Part shown: positions 30,546-38,627 of the stretch, piece by piece
How the letters are laid out: each line of letters starts with the position of its first letter
How positions within the stretch are numbered: position 1 is the stretch's first letter
Assembly (NCBI GenBank): GCA_964645765.1
Contig: CAZYBE010000023.1
Coordinates: forward strand, 1-50,270
DNA: 50,270 bases
Source of the DNA: CAZGMN01 sp964645765
GTDB taxonomy: Bacteria; Acidobacteriota; Aminicenantia; Aminicenantales; Aminicenantaceae
Direction of reading: 5' to 3'
Notes under the pieces: model-generated
What the model was told of the DNA's origin: nothing
Database searches by the model: none
The model's input: the letters and a program-made list of their open reading frames with translations, nothing else
Position numbers and translations under genes: made by a program

Positions 30546-31760
30546 ATGAACGTAAAGTTTCGCCTCGGGGCAATGATGTTTTTGCAGTATGCCATATGGG
30601 GAGCCTGGGCTCCGGTGCTTTCTGCGTACTTGCAAAATACCCTCGGCTTCACAGGCATACAGTATAGCTTCATCTACATGCTTCTCCCCATAGCAACGAT
30701 AATCGCTCCCTTCATCGGCGGACAGGTTGCAGACCGCTATTTTGCCAGTCAGAAAATCGTCGGTGTTTTGCAGCTTGCGGGCGGGGTATTGCTTGTTTAC
30801 ATATCAACAATCACTCAATTCAACATGATGGCCTTGATGATGTCCGTCTACTGCCTACTCTATGCTCCGACTCTCGCTTTGACCAACTCCATCGCCTTCA
30901 TCAACCTCAAGAGTTCAGAGAAGGAATTCGGGGAGATTAGGGTCTGGGGAACGATCGGCTGGATTGTGGCCGCTTATGTTTTGACCGGATGGAGACTCCT
31001 TGCTAAACCGGTTGGGGCCATCGCCTTCAAGGGAGATACGCTGCTCCTGGCAGGAATATTCTCACTGGTCATGGGAATTCAGTCTTTCAAATTGCCACCT
31101 ACCCCGCCGAGAAAGGAAGGAGTAAAACCCTGGGCATTCCTGGAAGCGATTAAGATGATGAAGGAAAAGAACTTCCTGATTTTCGTCATTATCGCCTTTG
31201 TCGTGGCCACAGAGCTGATGTTCTATTACATCCTGACCGCGCCCTTCCTGATGTCAGATAAAATAGGCATCTCGAGCACCTATCTTCCCTGGGTCATGAC
31301 CATCGCCCAGGTTGCCGAGATTTTCGTCCTTGCCTTTCTTCTGCCCTATCTCATCACCAGGATTGGAATCAGAAAGATTCTGGTTATCGGCATACTGGCC
31401 TGGCCAGCCCGCTACATCATTTTCGCCATCGGAAGGCCTTCGTGGCTGGTCATCGCTTCCTTGGCCCTTCATGGCTTCTGCTTTGTTTTCTTTTTTGCCG
31501 CGGCATTCATTTACGTCGATGTTGTCTCGCCCAAGGATATTCGGCATTCAGCCCAGAGCTTGATTACGCTTGTCACCTACGGCATCGGAAACGCCATCGG
31601 AAGCCCCTTTGCCGGCTGGATTCATGATCATTTCACCAAAAACGAAGTGACAAACTGGACTTCGGTCTTTCTCGTTCCCTGCGTTTTGACTGTGCTTTGC
31701 GCTTTTGTCTTCATGCTTTTATTCAGGCCGAGACAAACCGTTGCGCCTCAGCAGGTTTAA
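30546..31760 (+). CDS. MFS/nucleoside:H+ symporter-like transporter
   Basis: A 404-residue, 12-helix transporter of the NupG/nucleoside H+ symporter branch of the MFS. The opening RLGAMMFLQYAIWGAWAPVL and the following FIGGQVADRYFASQKIVG match this branch, common in sugar-redox operons of Aminicenantes-like bacteria and Bacteroidetes, where it likely carries sugars. ATG 30546 is preferred to GTG 30540 because AGAGAGG lies just before it. A GGGGAC hairpin follows its stop at once. Confidence 0.85.
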   Translation: MNVKFRLGAMMFLQYAIWGAWAPVLSAYLQNTLGFTGIQYSFIYMLLPIATIIAPFIGGQVADRYFASQKIVGVLQLAGGVLLVYISTITQFNMMALMMSVYCLLYAPTLALTNSIAFINLKSSEKEFGEIRVWGTIGWIVAAYVLTGWRLLAKPVGAIAFKGDTLLLAGIFSLVMGIQSFKLPPTPPRKEGVKPWAFLEAIKMMKEKNFLIFVIIAFVVATELMFYYILTAPFLMSDKIGISSTYLPWVMTIAQVAEIFVLAFLLPYLITRIGIRKILVIGILAWPARYIIFAIGRPSWLVIASLALHGFCFVFFFAAAFIYVDVVSPKDIRHSAQSLITLVTYGIGNAIGSPFAGWIHDHFTKNEVTNWTSVFLVPCVLTVLCAFVFMLLFRPRQTVAPQQV

Positions 31761-31761
31761 T

Positions 31762-31782
31762 AAAAGGGGACAGTCCCCTTTT
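31762..31782 (+). terminator. GGGGAC/GTCCCC hairpin
   Basis: AAAAGGGGAC with GTCCCCTTTT around A31772, two nt after the MFS stop, followed by more T. It fits an intrinsic terminator and is the same repeat as at 21928. Confidence 0.6.
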
Positions 31783-31890
31783 TTAATCGATGCCTCGTTC
31801 CAGAAAGGCCTGGCGTTATGATTTAGAGAAGATCAAGACGTTTGCTTTTGACATTCTTATTTAAGACTTTTATGCGAGGAGGGTTCGAAA

Positions 31891-33141
31891 ATGGCGAAGA
31901 AGAGATTGGGTATCGGGATTATCGGTGGAGGCTTCGTCGCCAAGTTCCACATCCGCTCCTGGGTTGGCGTTCGGGATGCGGATATTCTGGGCATAGTCGA
32001 CCTTAATCAGGAGACGGCCAAGGCGGCTGTAGCCCTTATCAAGAAGCTCAATGTTGGCGAAGCCAAGGCTTACAAATCCATAACCGAGATGGTCGCTGAC
32101 CCTGCCATAGATGCTGTCTGGATCTGCATCCCGAACTTCGCCCGCATTGAGGTCATGGAAGAGATCATCCATGCTTTGCAAAGTGGAAAGGGCGAATTAA
32201 CCGGAGTAACCTGCGAAAAGCCTCTTGGCAGAAACGTTAAGGAGGCGCGAAGGATGCTTGAGCTTGCCCAGAAAGCAAAGCTTCTTGACGGCTATTTGGA
32301 GAACCAGGTTTTTTGCCCGGCTGTGGTCAGAGGAAAGGAGATTATCTGGACGCGGGGGGCGGCCATAGCCGGCCGGCCTTATCTTGCCCGCGCTGCAGAA
32401 GAGCACAGCGGCCCTCATATGCCCTGGTTCTGGGAAGGGGAGCTTCAGGGCGGCGGAGTGATTAACGACATGATGTGCCACTCTGTCGAAGAAGCCCGAT
32501 TCATGCTCACCCCGCCCGGAGCCAACCGAAACGTCCTCACCCCGCTAAAGGTGACAGCCTATGCTTCCTGCTTGAAATGGCAGAATCCACACTACGCCAA
32601 GATTCTCGCCGAACAGAGCGGCGGAAAAACTGATTATCTCCAACGTCCTGCTGAAGACTTCGGACGTTCTTTGATTGAATACAAGGATGAGAGAGGGGAG
32701 AAGCTTGTGGTCGAGACAACGACCTCCTGGTGCTTTGTCGGCGCAGGTCTTCGCTTGAGCTTGGAGCTTCTCGGTCCTGAATATTCCCTTTCAATCAACA
32801 CCCTGGATTCAGGCCTGAGAATCTTCTTCAGCCGGAATGTCAAGGGCGAAGCTGGCGAAGACCTGGTGGAAAAGCAGAACGCCGAGATGGGGTTGATGCC
32901 TGTGGTGGGCAGCGAGGAGATGGAATACGGATACACAGCCGAGAACCGGCACATGGTTCAGTCTTTTCTGGCTGGCAAACGTCCTGAAGAGAATTTCAGC
33001 GACGGGGTGAATGTCACCGAGCTCCTGATGGCAGCTTACATGAGCGTCGAGCAGGAGAAAACAATTCCTTTCCCGCCGCCAGGCCTTGAATCCTTCGTGC
33101 CTGCTGTTGCTCAGGGAAAGTGGAACCCAAGAAAGAAGTAG
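31891..33141 (+). CDS. Gfo/Idh/MocA oxidoreductase (second)
   Basis: A 416-residue cytoplasmic sugar oxidoreductase. The Rossmann fold begins LGIGIIGGGFVAKFHIRSW, and VWICIPNFARIEVMEEIIHA then TCEKPLGRNVKEARRML holds the catalytic Lys of EKP. No Tat or signal leader is present, unlike the first family member, so it likely acts inside the cell on the product of import, for example reducing 3-keto sugars. Ribosome site GAGGAGG precedes the ATG. Family assignment is firm, substrate is not. Confidence 0.9.
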   Translation: MAKKRLGIGIIGGGFVAKFHIRSWVGVRDADILGIVDLNQETAKAAVALIKKLNVGEAKAYKSITEMVADPAIDAVWICIPNFARIEVMEEIIHALQSGKGELTGVTCEKPLGRNVKEARRMLELAQKAKLLDGYLENQVFCPAVVRGKEIIWTRGAAIAGRPYLARAAEEHSGPHMPWFWEGELQGGGVINDMMCHSVEEARFMLTPPGANRNVLTPLKVTAYASCLKWQNPHYAKILAEQSGGKTDYLQRPAEDFGRSLIEYKDERGEKLVVETTTSWCFVGAGLRLSLELLGPEYSLSINTLDSGLRIFFSRNVKGEAGEDLVEKQNAEMGLMPVVGSEEMEYGYTAENRHMVQSFLAGKRPEENFSDGVNVTELLMAAYMSVEQEKTIPFPPPGLESFVPAVAQGKWNPRKK

Positions 33142-33151
33142 AATTAAATTC

Positions 33152-33189
33152 TCATTGCGAGTCTTGCATCTGCAAGACGAAGCAATCTC
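33152..33189. repeat. CATTGCGAG...GAAGCAATCTC repeat with 8-bp hairpin
   Basis: TCATTGCGA, then GTCTTGCA-TC-TGCAAGAC, then GAAGCAATCTC. The outer ATTGC/GCAAT ends are complementary. It sits between the second Gfo/Idh/MocA gene and the isomerase-DUF1080 gene, and is the same family as the composite copy at 4872-4978. Confidence 0.7.
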
Positions 33190-33306
33190 ATAACTAAAAC
33201 GATGCATGCCATACTGAGTGAGCTTGCAATCTTAAACGCTTTTTTTGTTTTCATCGGATTAAGATGAAGAGGTGAAAATTTTGAATTTCAAACATAAGGA
33301 GGGCAT

Positions 33307-34794
33307 ATGAAAAAGTATCTTTGCTTGTTTGTAGCTATGGCGCTTTTCTCTTTATTTAATTGCCGGGCGAAAATTCAGGGAAAAGTTTCTGAAAGAGCTA
33401 GCTCAGCGCAAGATATATCGAGCGTAAAAGACCAGGTTGCCAGGACAAATTACAAAGAAGTCAGGATAAAGAAAATTCCGATCGCGACCCAGTGCTGGAC
33501 GTTCAGAAAGTTCTCATTCTTTGATACGCTGAAAAAGGCAAAGCAGCTTGGTATAGAATATCTCCAGCCCTATCCTGGACAAAGCCTTGGCGGCAATGTG
33601 CCCGATGCAAAGTTTGACCATAACCTGAGCGATGACCAGATTAAAGAGGTGAAGCGCTGGCTCTCTGATTATGGCCTGACGCTCGTGAGCTACGGCGTGG
33701 TGAATTTCGACAACAATGAGCCGAGCATGCGCAAAGTTTTTGACTTTGCTCGAAAAATGGGCATCAGGACCATTGTCACCGAGCCTCAGTATGATGATTT
33801 CTCTCTGGTCGAGCAAATGGTCAAAGAATATAACATCAACATCGCTCTGCATAACCATCCCCAGCCTTCAAAGTATGCCAGGCCAGAGACCGTGCTCGAG
33901 CATGTCAAAGGGCTTGATGAACGCATCGGCTCCTGCGCCGATAGCGGCCACTGGATGCGCGGCAATTTGAATCCCGTCGAAGCGCTCCGGCTGCTTGAAG
34001 GCCGCATCCTGGATGTCCATATCAAGGACCGAAACAAGTATGGAACCGAAGGTGCCGATGATGTTCCTTTTGGCGATGGTCAGGCCAATATCCACGACAT
34101 CCTGGCTGAGCTGACACTTCAGAATTATCCCGGCTATCTTTCCATCGAGTATGAGAACGAAAAGGAAGTCGACAATCCATCGCCTGCAGTCAAAAAGAGC
34201 ATCGGCTACATAAAAAGCATAACCTATTACGAGGGCTACGATGAAATCCTGCGCAGAAGCAACGGCATATACTCAAAGCACGGCTGGAACCATTATGGGC
34301 CCGGATATTTTGACCTCGACGAGAAGACAGGAATCCTGGAGAGCCACGGAGGAATGGGCCTCTTCTGGTACAGCGTGAAAAAATATAAGGGTTTCATCCT
34401 GGAACTCGACTACAAATGCCAGGTGAAAGAAACAAATTCCGGAATTTTCATCAGAGTTCCTAAGATGCCGACCAGCGACGATTATATCTATCATTCTTTC
34501 GAGGTTCAGATTTGCGATACTGGCAAGGACATCCATAAGACTGCAGCGGTTTATGATGCCGAGCCGCCGATGTCTGATGCCTTCAAGCCGACTGGAGAAT
34601 GGAACCATATGAAGATTACTTTCAAGGGAAATCACATAACCGTGGAGCTGAACGGCCAAAAAGTCGTTGACTGGGAGGCTGAGCCGAGGGGTAAGGTCAA
34701 AGATTTTGCTAAGGAAGGTTACATAGGATTACAGAACCATGACCGGGAGACTTCGGTCTATTTCAGGGATATCTTTGTCAAGGAATTGAAATAA
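33307..34794 (+). CDS. Sugar isomerase/epimerase fused to DUF1080, lipoprotein
   Basis: A 495-residue lipoprotein with leader MKKYLCLFVAMALFSLFNC (Cys 19). Residues about 55-300 form a xylose-isomerase-like TIM barrel: IATQCWTFRKFSFFDTLKKA, GIEYLQPYPGQSLGG, then NHPQPSKYARPETVLEH, GSCADSGHWMRGNLNP, VHIKDRNKYG and LSIEYENEKEV, with metal ligands at several of these Asp, Glu and His. Residues about 305-495 form a DUF1080 (3-keto-disaccharide hydrolase-type) jelly roll: HYGPGYFDLDEKTG, ILELDYKCQVKETNSGIFIR, and YIGLQNHDRETSVYFRDIFV. It lies downstream of two Gfo/Idh/MocA genes. The fusion suggests 3-keto-glycoside cleavage plus a sugar epimerase step in one anchored protein. Confidence 0.88.
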   Translation: MKKYLCLFVAMALFSLFNCRAKIQGKVSERASSAQDISSVKDQVARTNYKEVRIKKIPIATQCWTFRKFSFFDTLKKAKQLGIEYLQPYPGQSLGGNVPDAKFDHNLSDDQIKEVKRWLSDYGLTLVSYGVVNFDNNEPSMRKVFDFARKMGIRTIVTEPQYDDFSLVEQMVKEYNINIALHNHPQPSKYARPETVLEHVKGLDERIGSCADSGHWMRGNLNPVEALRLLEGRILDVHIKDRNKYGTEGADDVPFGDGQANIHDILAELTLQNYPGYLSIEYENEKEVDNPSPAVKKSIGYIKSITYYEGYDEILRRSNGIYSKHGWNHYGPGYFDLDEKTGILESHGGMGLFWYSVKKYKGFILELDYKCQVKETNSGIFIRVPKMPTSDDYIYHSFEVQICDTGKDIHKTAAVYDAEPPMSDAFKPTGEWNHMKITFKGNHITVELNGQKVVDWEAEPRGKVKDFAKEGYIGLQNHDRETSVYFRDIFVKELK

Positions 34795-34842
34795 AGGGCA
34801 CTTCATATATTTTTTGACGACTTTCTCAGACTTTATGTTGGT

Positions 34843-34872
34843 TTGACACTAGAAAATCGGGTGATTTATAAT
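34843..34872 (+). promoter_or_regulatory. Consensus promoter before the 119-aa gene
   Basis: TTGACA (34843-34848), spacer 18 nt, TATAAT (34867-34872), with a start 27 nt on at 34900. Both boxes are exact consensus. Confidence 0.65.
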
Positions 34873-34899
34873 AAGAACAATTAGCAAGAGATTATCCCT

Positions 34900-35259
34900 A
34901 TGAAAATTTTGCTAGGCTTCAAAATGAAAAGAAATATTTTCTATGTCCTCCTTTGTCTTTCCATTTTTTCCCTTTTGTCTCATAACTCGTGTCGGAGTCC
35001 GTTCAGCGAGGATCTTGGAGAAGTCACAGAAATAGGCGATATTGTTGAGGGGACAGGGACAATAAAGTATCTCAGTTTTGAAGGTGGATTTTATGGAATA
35101 GTAGCTAATAATGACAAGCATTACGACCCTATCAACCTTCCATCAGCATTTGAAAAGGATGGCCTTAAAGTCGTGTTTAAAGCGAAAATAAGAAGAGACC
35201 TTTACAGCTATCATCAGTGGGGAATAATTGTTGAATTAATCTATATTATAAAACCTTGA
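34900..35259 (+). CDS. Conserved small exported protein, OB-like
   Basis: A 119-residue protein (111 if ATG 34924 is used). After a hydrophobic leader (IFYVLLCLSIFSLLSHNSC) comes a small all-beta domain: VEGTGTIKYLSFEGGFYGIV, YDPINLPSAFEKDGLKVVF and HQWGIIVELIYI. This glycine and tyrosine pattern is found in conserved hypotheticals elsewhere and looks like an OB-type barrel. The Cys is weakly placed as a lipobox (HNSC), so the leader type is uncertain. It has its own consensus promoter. No partner gene is evident. Confidence 0.68.
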   Translation: MKILLGFKMKRNIFYVLLCLSIFSLLSHNSCRSPFSEDLGEVTEIGDIVEGTGTIKYLSFEGGFYGIVANNDKHYDPINLPSAFEKDGLKVVFKAKIRRDLYSYHQWGIIVELIYIIKP

Positions 35260-35366
35260 TAGGGCATCATCTCGAAGAGATTTTTTATTAAAGAAACACT
35301 TCTTTAGAAATCCGGATAGATAATTCGCAATCTATTTAAGAAATATTTTATCAGAGAGCTACAAGC

Positions 35367-35495
35367 CTGGATTATTCATGAATTCACAAGAAACGATGTT
35401 AGATGGTCTGGAAATCGGGGACACGATCCCGATTTCAAAAAATCGGGTCATGTCCCTCGATTTCCACAATTTCTCGCGATTCATGAATAATCCAG
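35367..35495. repeat. Nested palindromic repeat with 17-bp ends
   Basis: Perfect 17-bp terminal inverted repeat: CTGGATTATTCATGAAT (35367-35383) with its complement at 35479-35495. An inner imperfect stem pairs 35410-35435 (GGAAATCGGGGACACGATCC...) with 35440-35465, with one unpaired base on each side. It occupies the middle of the 35260-35510 gap. Its right end is 15 nt from the stop of the minus-strand TIM-barrel-like gene. Confidence 0.82.
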
Positions 35496-35510
35496 ACAAG
35501 TTCATAAATC

Positions 35511-36626
35511 TCACAAAGTTGATCGAAGCCAAGCGCTGTATCGGCTCTTAACGGCATTGAAGATACCTGCAGCGTCCCTCATGCCATTCTTCCAAGAATC
35601 GGAGAAGCTTCCGTCTTTGTTCTTCTTGGGCATGCAGTAGAGCGCCACTCCATCGGCATTTGCTTTTGAGATATCCAGCATCTCTCCAACCCACTTCGGG
35701 TCAGGAAAATCCTTGGACCCGGAATGCTTTGTGACATAGACATCGACGATGACAGGAATGCCGGGATAAACGTCCCGCACTCGTTTGATTTCAGAAGCAA
35801 GTTGCGATGTATCCTTGTGGGAAAGGCCTTTTCCAAGGCTTTGGGCCATGTAGGGGTAGAGGATTCCGTCTATGGAATCGGCAATTACGCCTGCCTCTTC
35901 CAAGATTTCGGCCTCTCTCTTAAGGTCAACATCCTCCCAGTATAGAACAGTAACCAGGGCAAGCTTTGGGTTGTATTTATCAGCAGCTTCGCGCATCTTT
36001 CTAAGATAATCCCTGGTATAGAGGCTGCGGTTCGCCTCGCTCCCGTAAAAATCATCGATGCAGACTGCTGTCACTACAGGATGGTCTTTGGAGAATTTGG
36101 CGATATTTTCCATCCAGGCGATATAATCCATGCCAAAGGGCTCTGACTTCATTTCCTGGCTTTCTGAGGGCGGCACCAGGTAGACCCAGATAGTGAAATT
36201 CCTTCTTGCGAGCGCGCCGCTCTTCTCTGCAACAGCGACGAAAGACTGGAAGTCTTCCCAATCAGTCGGCTGGTGCCAGACGAGGAAATGGTAGCAGTTC
36301 ACACCGAGGTCCTCGCAGTGCTTAATGAGCCGATCTATATCGACACGCCTTTTGTCGCTGGGCGAGCCAATCTGGATGACGTCAGCCGAAAGGCGCGGCT
36401 CTGCGTCATAATCGGCCATCACCCCTTTGACTGCCTGGCGGCGAGCGACTCTATTCTCTTCGTTTCTGAACTTATCGCTGAGGAGAAGCTCACGCATCTT
36501 GGCATAAGCCTTGCGCGCATCTTCTTCGCTTTTCTGCTGGAATGCCGAAGCCCCAATGTTGACAACAAGAAAAAACAAAGCCAGAGCGGCGAAGAAACAG
36601 AAAAAAATTTCGTCTTTTCTTTTCAT
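35511..36626 (-). CDS. Exported TIM-barrel-like protein, unknown
   Basis: A 371-residue protein with a signal peptide (FFCFFAALALFFLVVNIGASA). Start ATG 36626 has GGAGAGG just before it; an ATG 21 nt upstream is less likely. The body has TIM-barrel-like alternation with acidic ends of strands: VNCYHFLVWHQPTDWEDF, VTAVCIDDFYGSEANRS, ALVTVLYWEDVDLKRE, DGILYPYM and VIVDVYVTKHSGSKD. This resembles exported DUF4434-like or glycosidase-type barrels, without clear catalytic pair. Presumed carbohydrate-related, but unproved. Confidence 0.65.
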   Translation of the reverse strand: MKRKDEIFFCFFAALALFFLVVNIGASAFQQKSEEDARKAYAKMRELLLSDKFRNEENRVARRQAVKGVMADYDAEPRLSADVIQIGSPSDKRRVDIDRLIKHCEDLGVNCYHFLVWHQPTDWEDFQSFVAVAEKSGALARRNFTIWVYLVPPSESQEMKSEPFGMDYIAWMENIAKFSKDHPVVTAVCIDDFYGSEANRSLYTRDYLRKMREAADKYNPKLALVTVLYWEDVDLKREAEILEEAGVIADSIDGILYPYMAQSLGKGLSHKDTSQLASEIKRVRDVYPGIPVIVDVYVTKHSGSKDFPDPKWVGEMLDISKANADGVALYCMPKKNKDGSFSDSWKNGMRDAAGIFNAVKSRYSAWLRSTL

Positions 36627-36817
36627 GCTCCTCTCCTTCTCCATCAAAATATCCTTTTCAAATTAATAGTATTTTTTTAAGTTGATATCAATAGTCAAAG
36701 ACCGGGGGAGTGTTTTTCGTCACTTCTCTTGTCTTTGTTACCTGAAGATTTTCCTCGTTTTTTCGTTTCTTGCCTCTTTAAGGGCATAGGCAAATAAGCC
36801 TAAGCATACCAAAAAAA

Positions 36818-36846
36818 TTGACACAGAGAATAGGGGTTGATAAAAT
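36818..36846 (+). promoter_or_regulatory. Promoter of the thiolase-like gene
   Basis: TTGACA (36818-36823), spacer 17 nt, TAAAAT (36841-36846), about 30 nt before the ATG at 36877. Confidence 0.55.
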
Positions 36847-36876
36847 TTTGCCGACTATTTAAAGAGTCAAGCACTG

Positions 36877-38388
36877 ATGGCTGATGTTTTTATCGCCGGA
36901 GCTTCTTTGACTCCTTTCGGCAAAGATTTCAGGCCCCTGGGAGTTATTCTGGCTGATGCCTGCCAGAAGGCTCTTCAAGATTCAGCTCCCTTCACTTCTG
37001 AGCTTACTCCAGACTGCCTGGTCATCGGCTGCATGGACCCTATTGGATTTGCCAGGCAGACAGGTCTTGATTCTCTTGTCGGGATTGAGATGAAGCTTTC
37101 AAGGGACATGGACATTTATCATCTGGAGCGCGGGTCAGCCACAGGAGCCGCCGCTGTCGAGCTCGGCAAGCGGCTTGCTTCATCAGGCCAGAAAGTCCTG
37201 GTCTGCTTCGGCGAGAAGATGAAAGGAAAGCTTAAGAATGAGGAGATTCCTGCCCAGATTTCAACAGTCATCTCCGAGGAAGAAAGAGAGCGGGGATTAG
37301 GGGAGATGACTGCGGTCGCCGCTCTTGCCTGTTACGAATACATGGATGCCTATGGGATTTCAGAAAAGAAATTCAGGGAAGCCTGTTTCGAGATGGGCGA
37401 CCGAAGCCTCAAGTATGGAGCCCTGAATGAATATGCCTATTTTAGGAAGCCAATAAACCGCAATGATTATGACAACCCTGAAATCAACCGTATGATTTCC
37501 AGGCCTCTGACAAAGTTCGACTGCAGCGGCTCTTATAATGGAGCTGGCGCAGTCTATCTTGTTCCCTTTCACACAGATATAAAGCTGACGAGCGTGACAT
37601 CCGCTTTCGATGATATCAAGGTCACAGAGCGAAAGACTCTGATTTCCATGGAAGCGGCGGTGCTTTCAGGCAGGCAATGCTTCGCAGATGCCAACCTCAA
37701 TCCGCATGAGATAGACCTTTGCGAACTTCACGACGCTTTTAAGCCTGTGCCCTGGATAGCTGCCGAGGACCTGGCTCTTGCCGAGAGGGGGAGCGGGCAT
37801 AGATTTGTCGCAGAGGAGAAGAATAGAAAGGGAAGCAGGGTTTATGTCAACCGTTCTGGCGGGTTTTTAGCCAGAACTCATCCTTTGGGTGCCTCAGGCG
37901 GCGCGCAGCTTGTTGAGCTTGTCTGGCAGCTTCGAGGGAAAAGCCAGTATGGAGAAATGTTTGGAGCGGAGCTTCAGAGTTTGAATTACGGGCTCTGGTT
38001 CAACATGAGCGGCTTTGGAAACACATCCATTGTGGGAATCGTCGAAAGAGCAGAGCCAACACGCCTGCGGGAAGGCCTTAAGGAAGAAAACCTGCCTCGG
38101 TCCATTCCTGAAAAGTTTTTTCATAAAAAGACCCCGCTCCGGGACCGAATCATCGCTGCCACCCAATACCTCTCTCCTGAGGAAAAGGAAGTCAACGTGG
38201 CCATCATCCAGACCAGAGATGGTGATTTCAAGATCGGCCTGGCTCAAGACCCCCAGGGCCTGAAGAGAGGAAGATACATCAAATGGATTCAGCCTGAGGA
38301 AGGGCCCTATTTTGCCAGGGAAGGATACATCAAAGGAAAGATGATCGACCTGCTGAGTCTGTTCGTCAGGCCCAAGAAAAAAGATTGA
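36877..38388 (+). CDS. Thiolase-fold protein with Ser in place of the active Cys
   Basis: A 503-residue thiolase-like protein, longer than standard 390-430. The first thiolase half is MADVFIAGASLTPFG through ACQKALQD. Where thiolases have the nucleophile in C-A-S-G, this protein reads ERGSATGAAAVE, placing S87 instead of Cys. The other motifs persist: CELHDAFKP (H285) and HPLGASGGAQL (H335), so the fold is intact. Residues about 390-503 are an added C-terminal region with DGDFKIGLAQDP and KRGRYIKWIQPEEGPY, perhaps a small OB or DUF35-like acyl-CoA-binding domain. It is upstream of the beta-oxidation genes, but has its own promoter. A non-decarboxylating or non-classical role is likely; the C-terminal assignment is tentative. 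Confidence 0.75.
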   Translation: MADVFIAGASLTPFGKDFRPLGVILADACQKALQDSAPFTSELTPDCLVIGCMDPIGFARQTGLDSLVGIEMKLSRDMDIYHLERGSATGAAAVELGKRLASSGQKVLVCFGEKMKGKLKNEEIPAQISTVISEEERERGLGEMTAVAALACYEYMDAYGISEKKFREACFEMGDRSLKYGALNEYAYFRKPINRNDYDNPEINRMISRPLTKFDCSGSYNGAGAVYLVPFHTDIKLTSVTSAFDDIKVTERKTLISMEAAVLSGRQCFADANLNPHEIDLCELHDAFKPVPWIAAEDLALAERGSGHRFVAEEKNRKGSRVYVNRSGGFLARTHPLGASGGAQLVELVWQLRGKSQYGEMFGAELQSLNYGLWFNMSGFGNTSIVGIVERAEPTRLREGLKEENLPRSIPEKFFHKKTPLRDRIIAATQYLSPEEKEVNVAIIQTRDGDFKIGLAQDPQGLKRGRYIKWIQPEEGPYFAREGYIKGKMIDLLSLFVRPKKKD

Positions 38389-38531
38389 CCTTTCTTGCTC
38401 ATCATTATTGCCATCTTCATTATCTATATTTTTATCTTTTTTATTGCGCCACTTTGATACATTTTCAGAGCGTTAACTCTTTATAAGATTGCTAGTATAG
38501 GTTACGTCAAATAAATTGTGCAGCTTTTTTA

Positions 38532-38561
38532 TTGACAGACATAAGGTTTGATAAATATAAT
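38532..38561 (+). promoter_or_regulatory. Consensus promoter of the beta-oxidation operon
   Basis: TTGACA (38532-38537), spacer 18 nt, TATAAT (38556-38561), both exact. About 66 nt before the thiolase ATG at 38628, which has AGGAGGT. Confidence 0.7.
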
Positions 38562-38627
38562 GAAAAAACTTTGAAAAGGCTATCAAAAAATCAAAATATG
38601 AAGCAATAATAAAACAGGAGGTCATCG

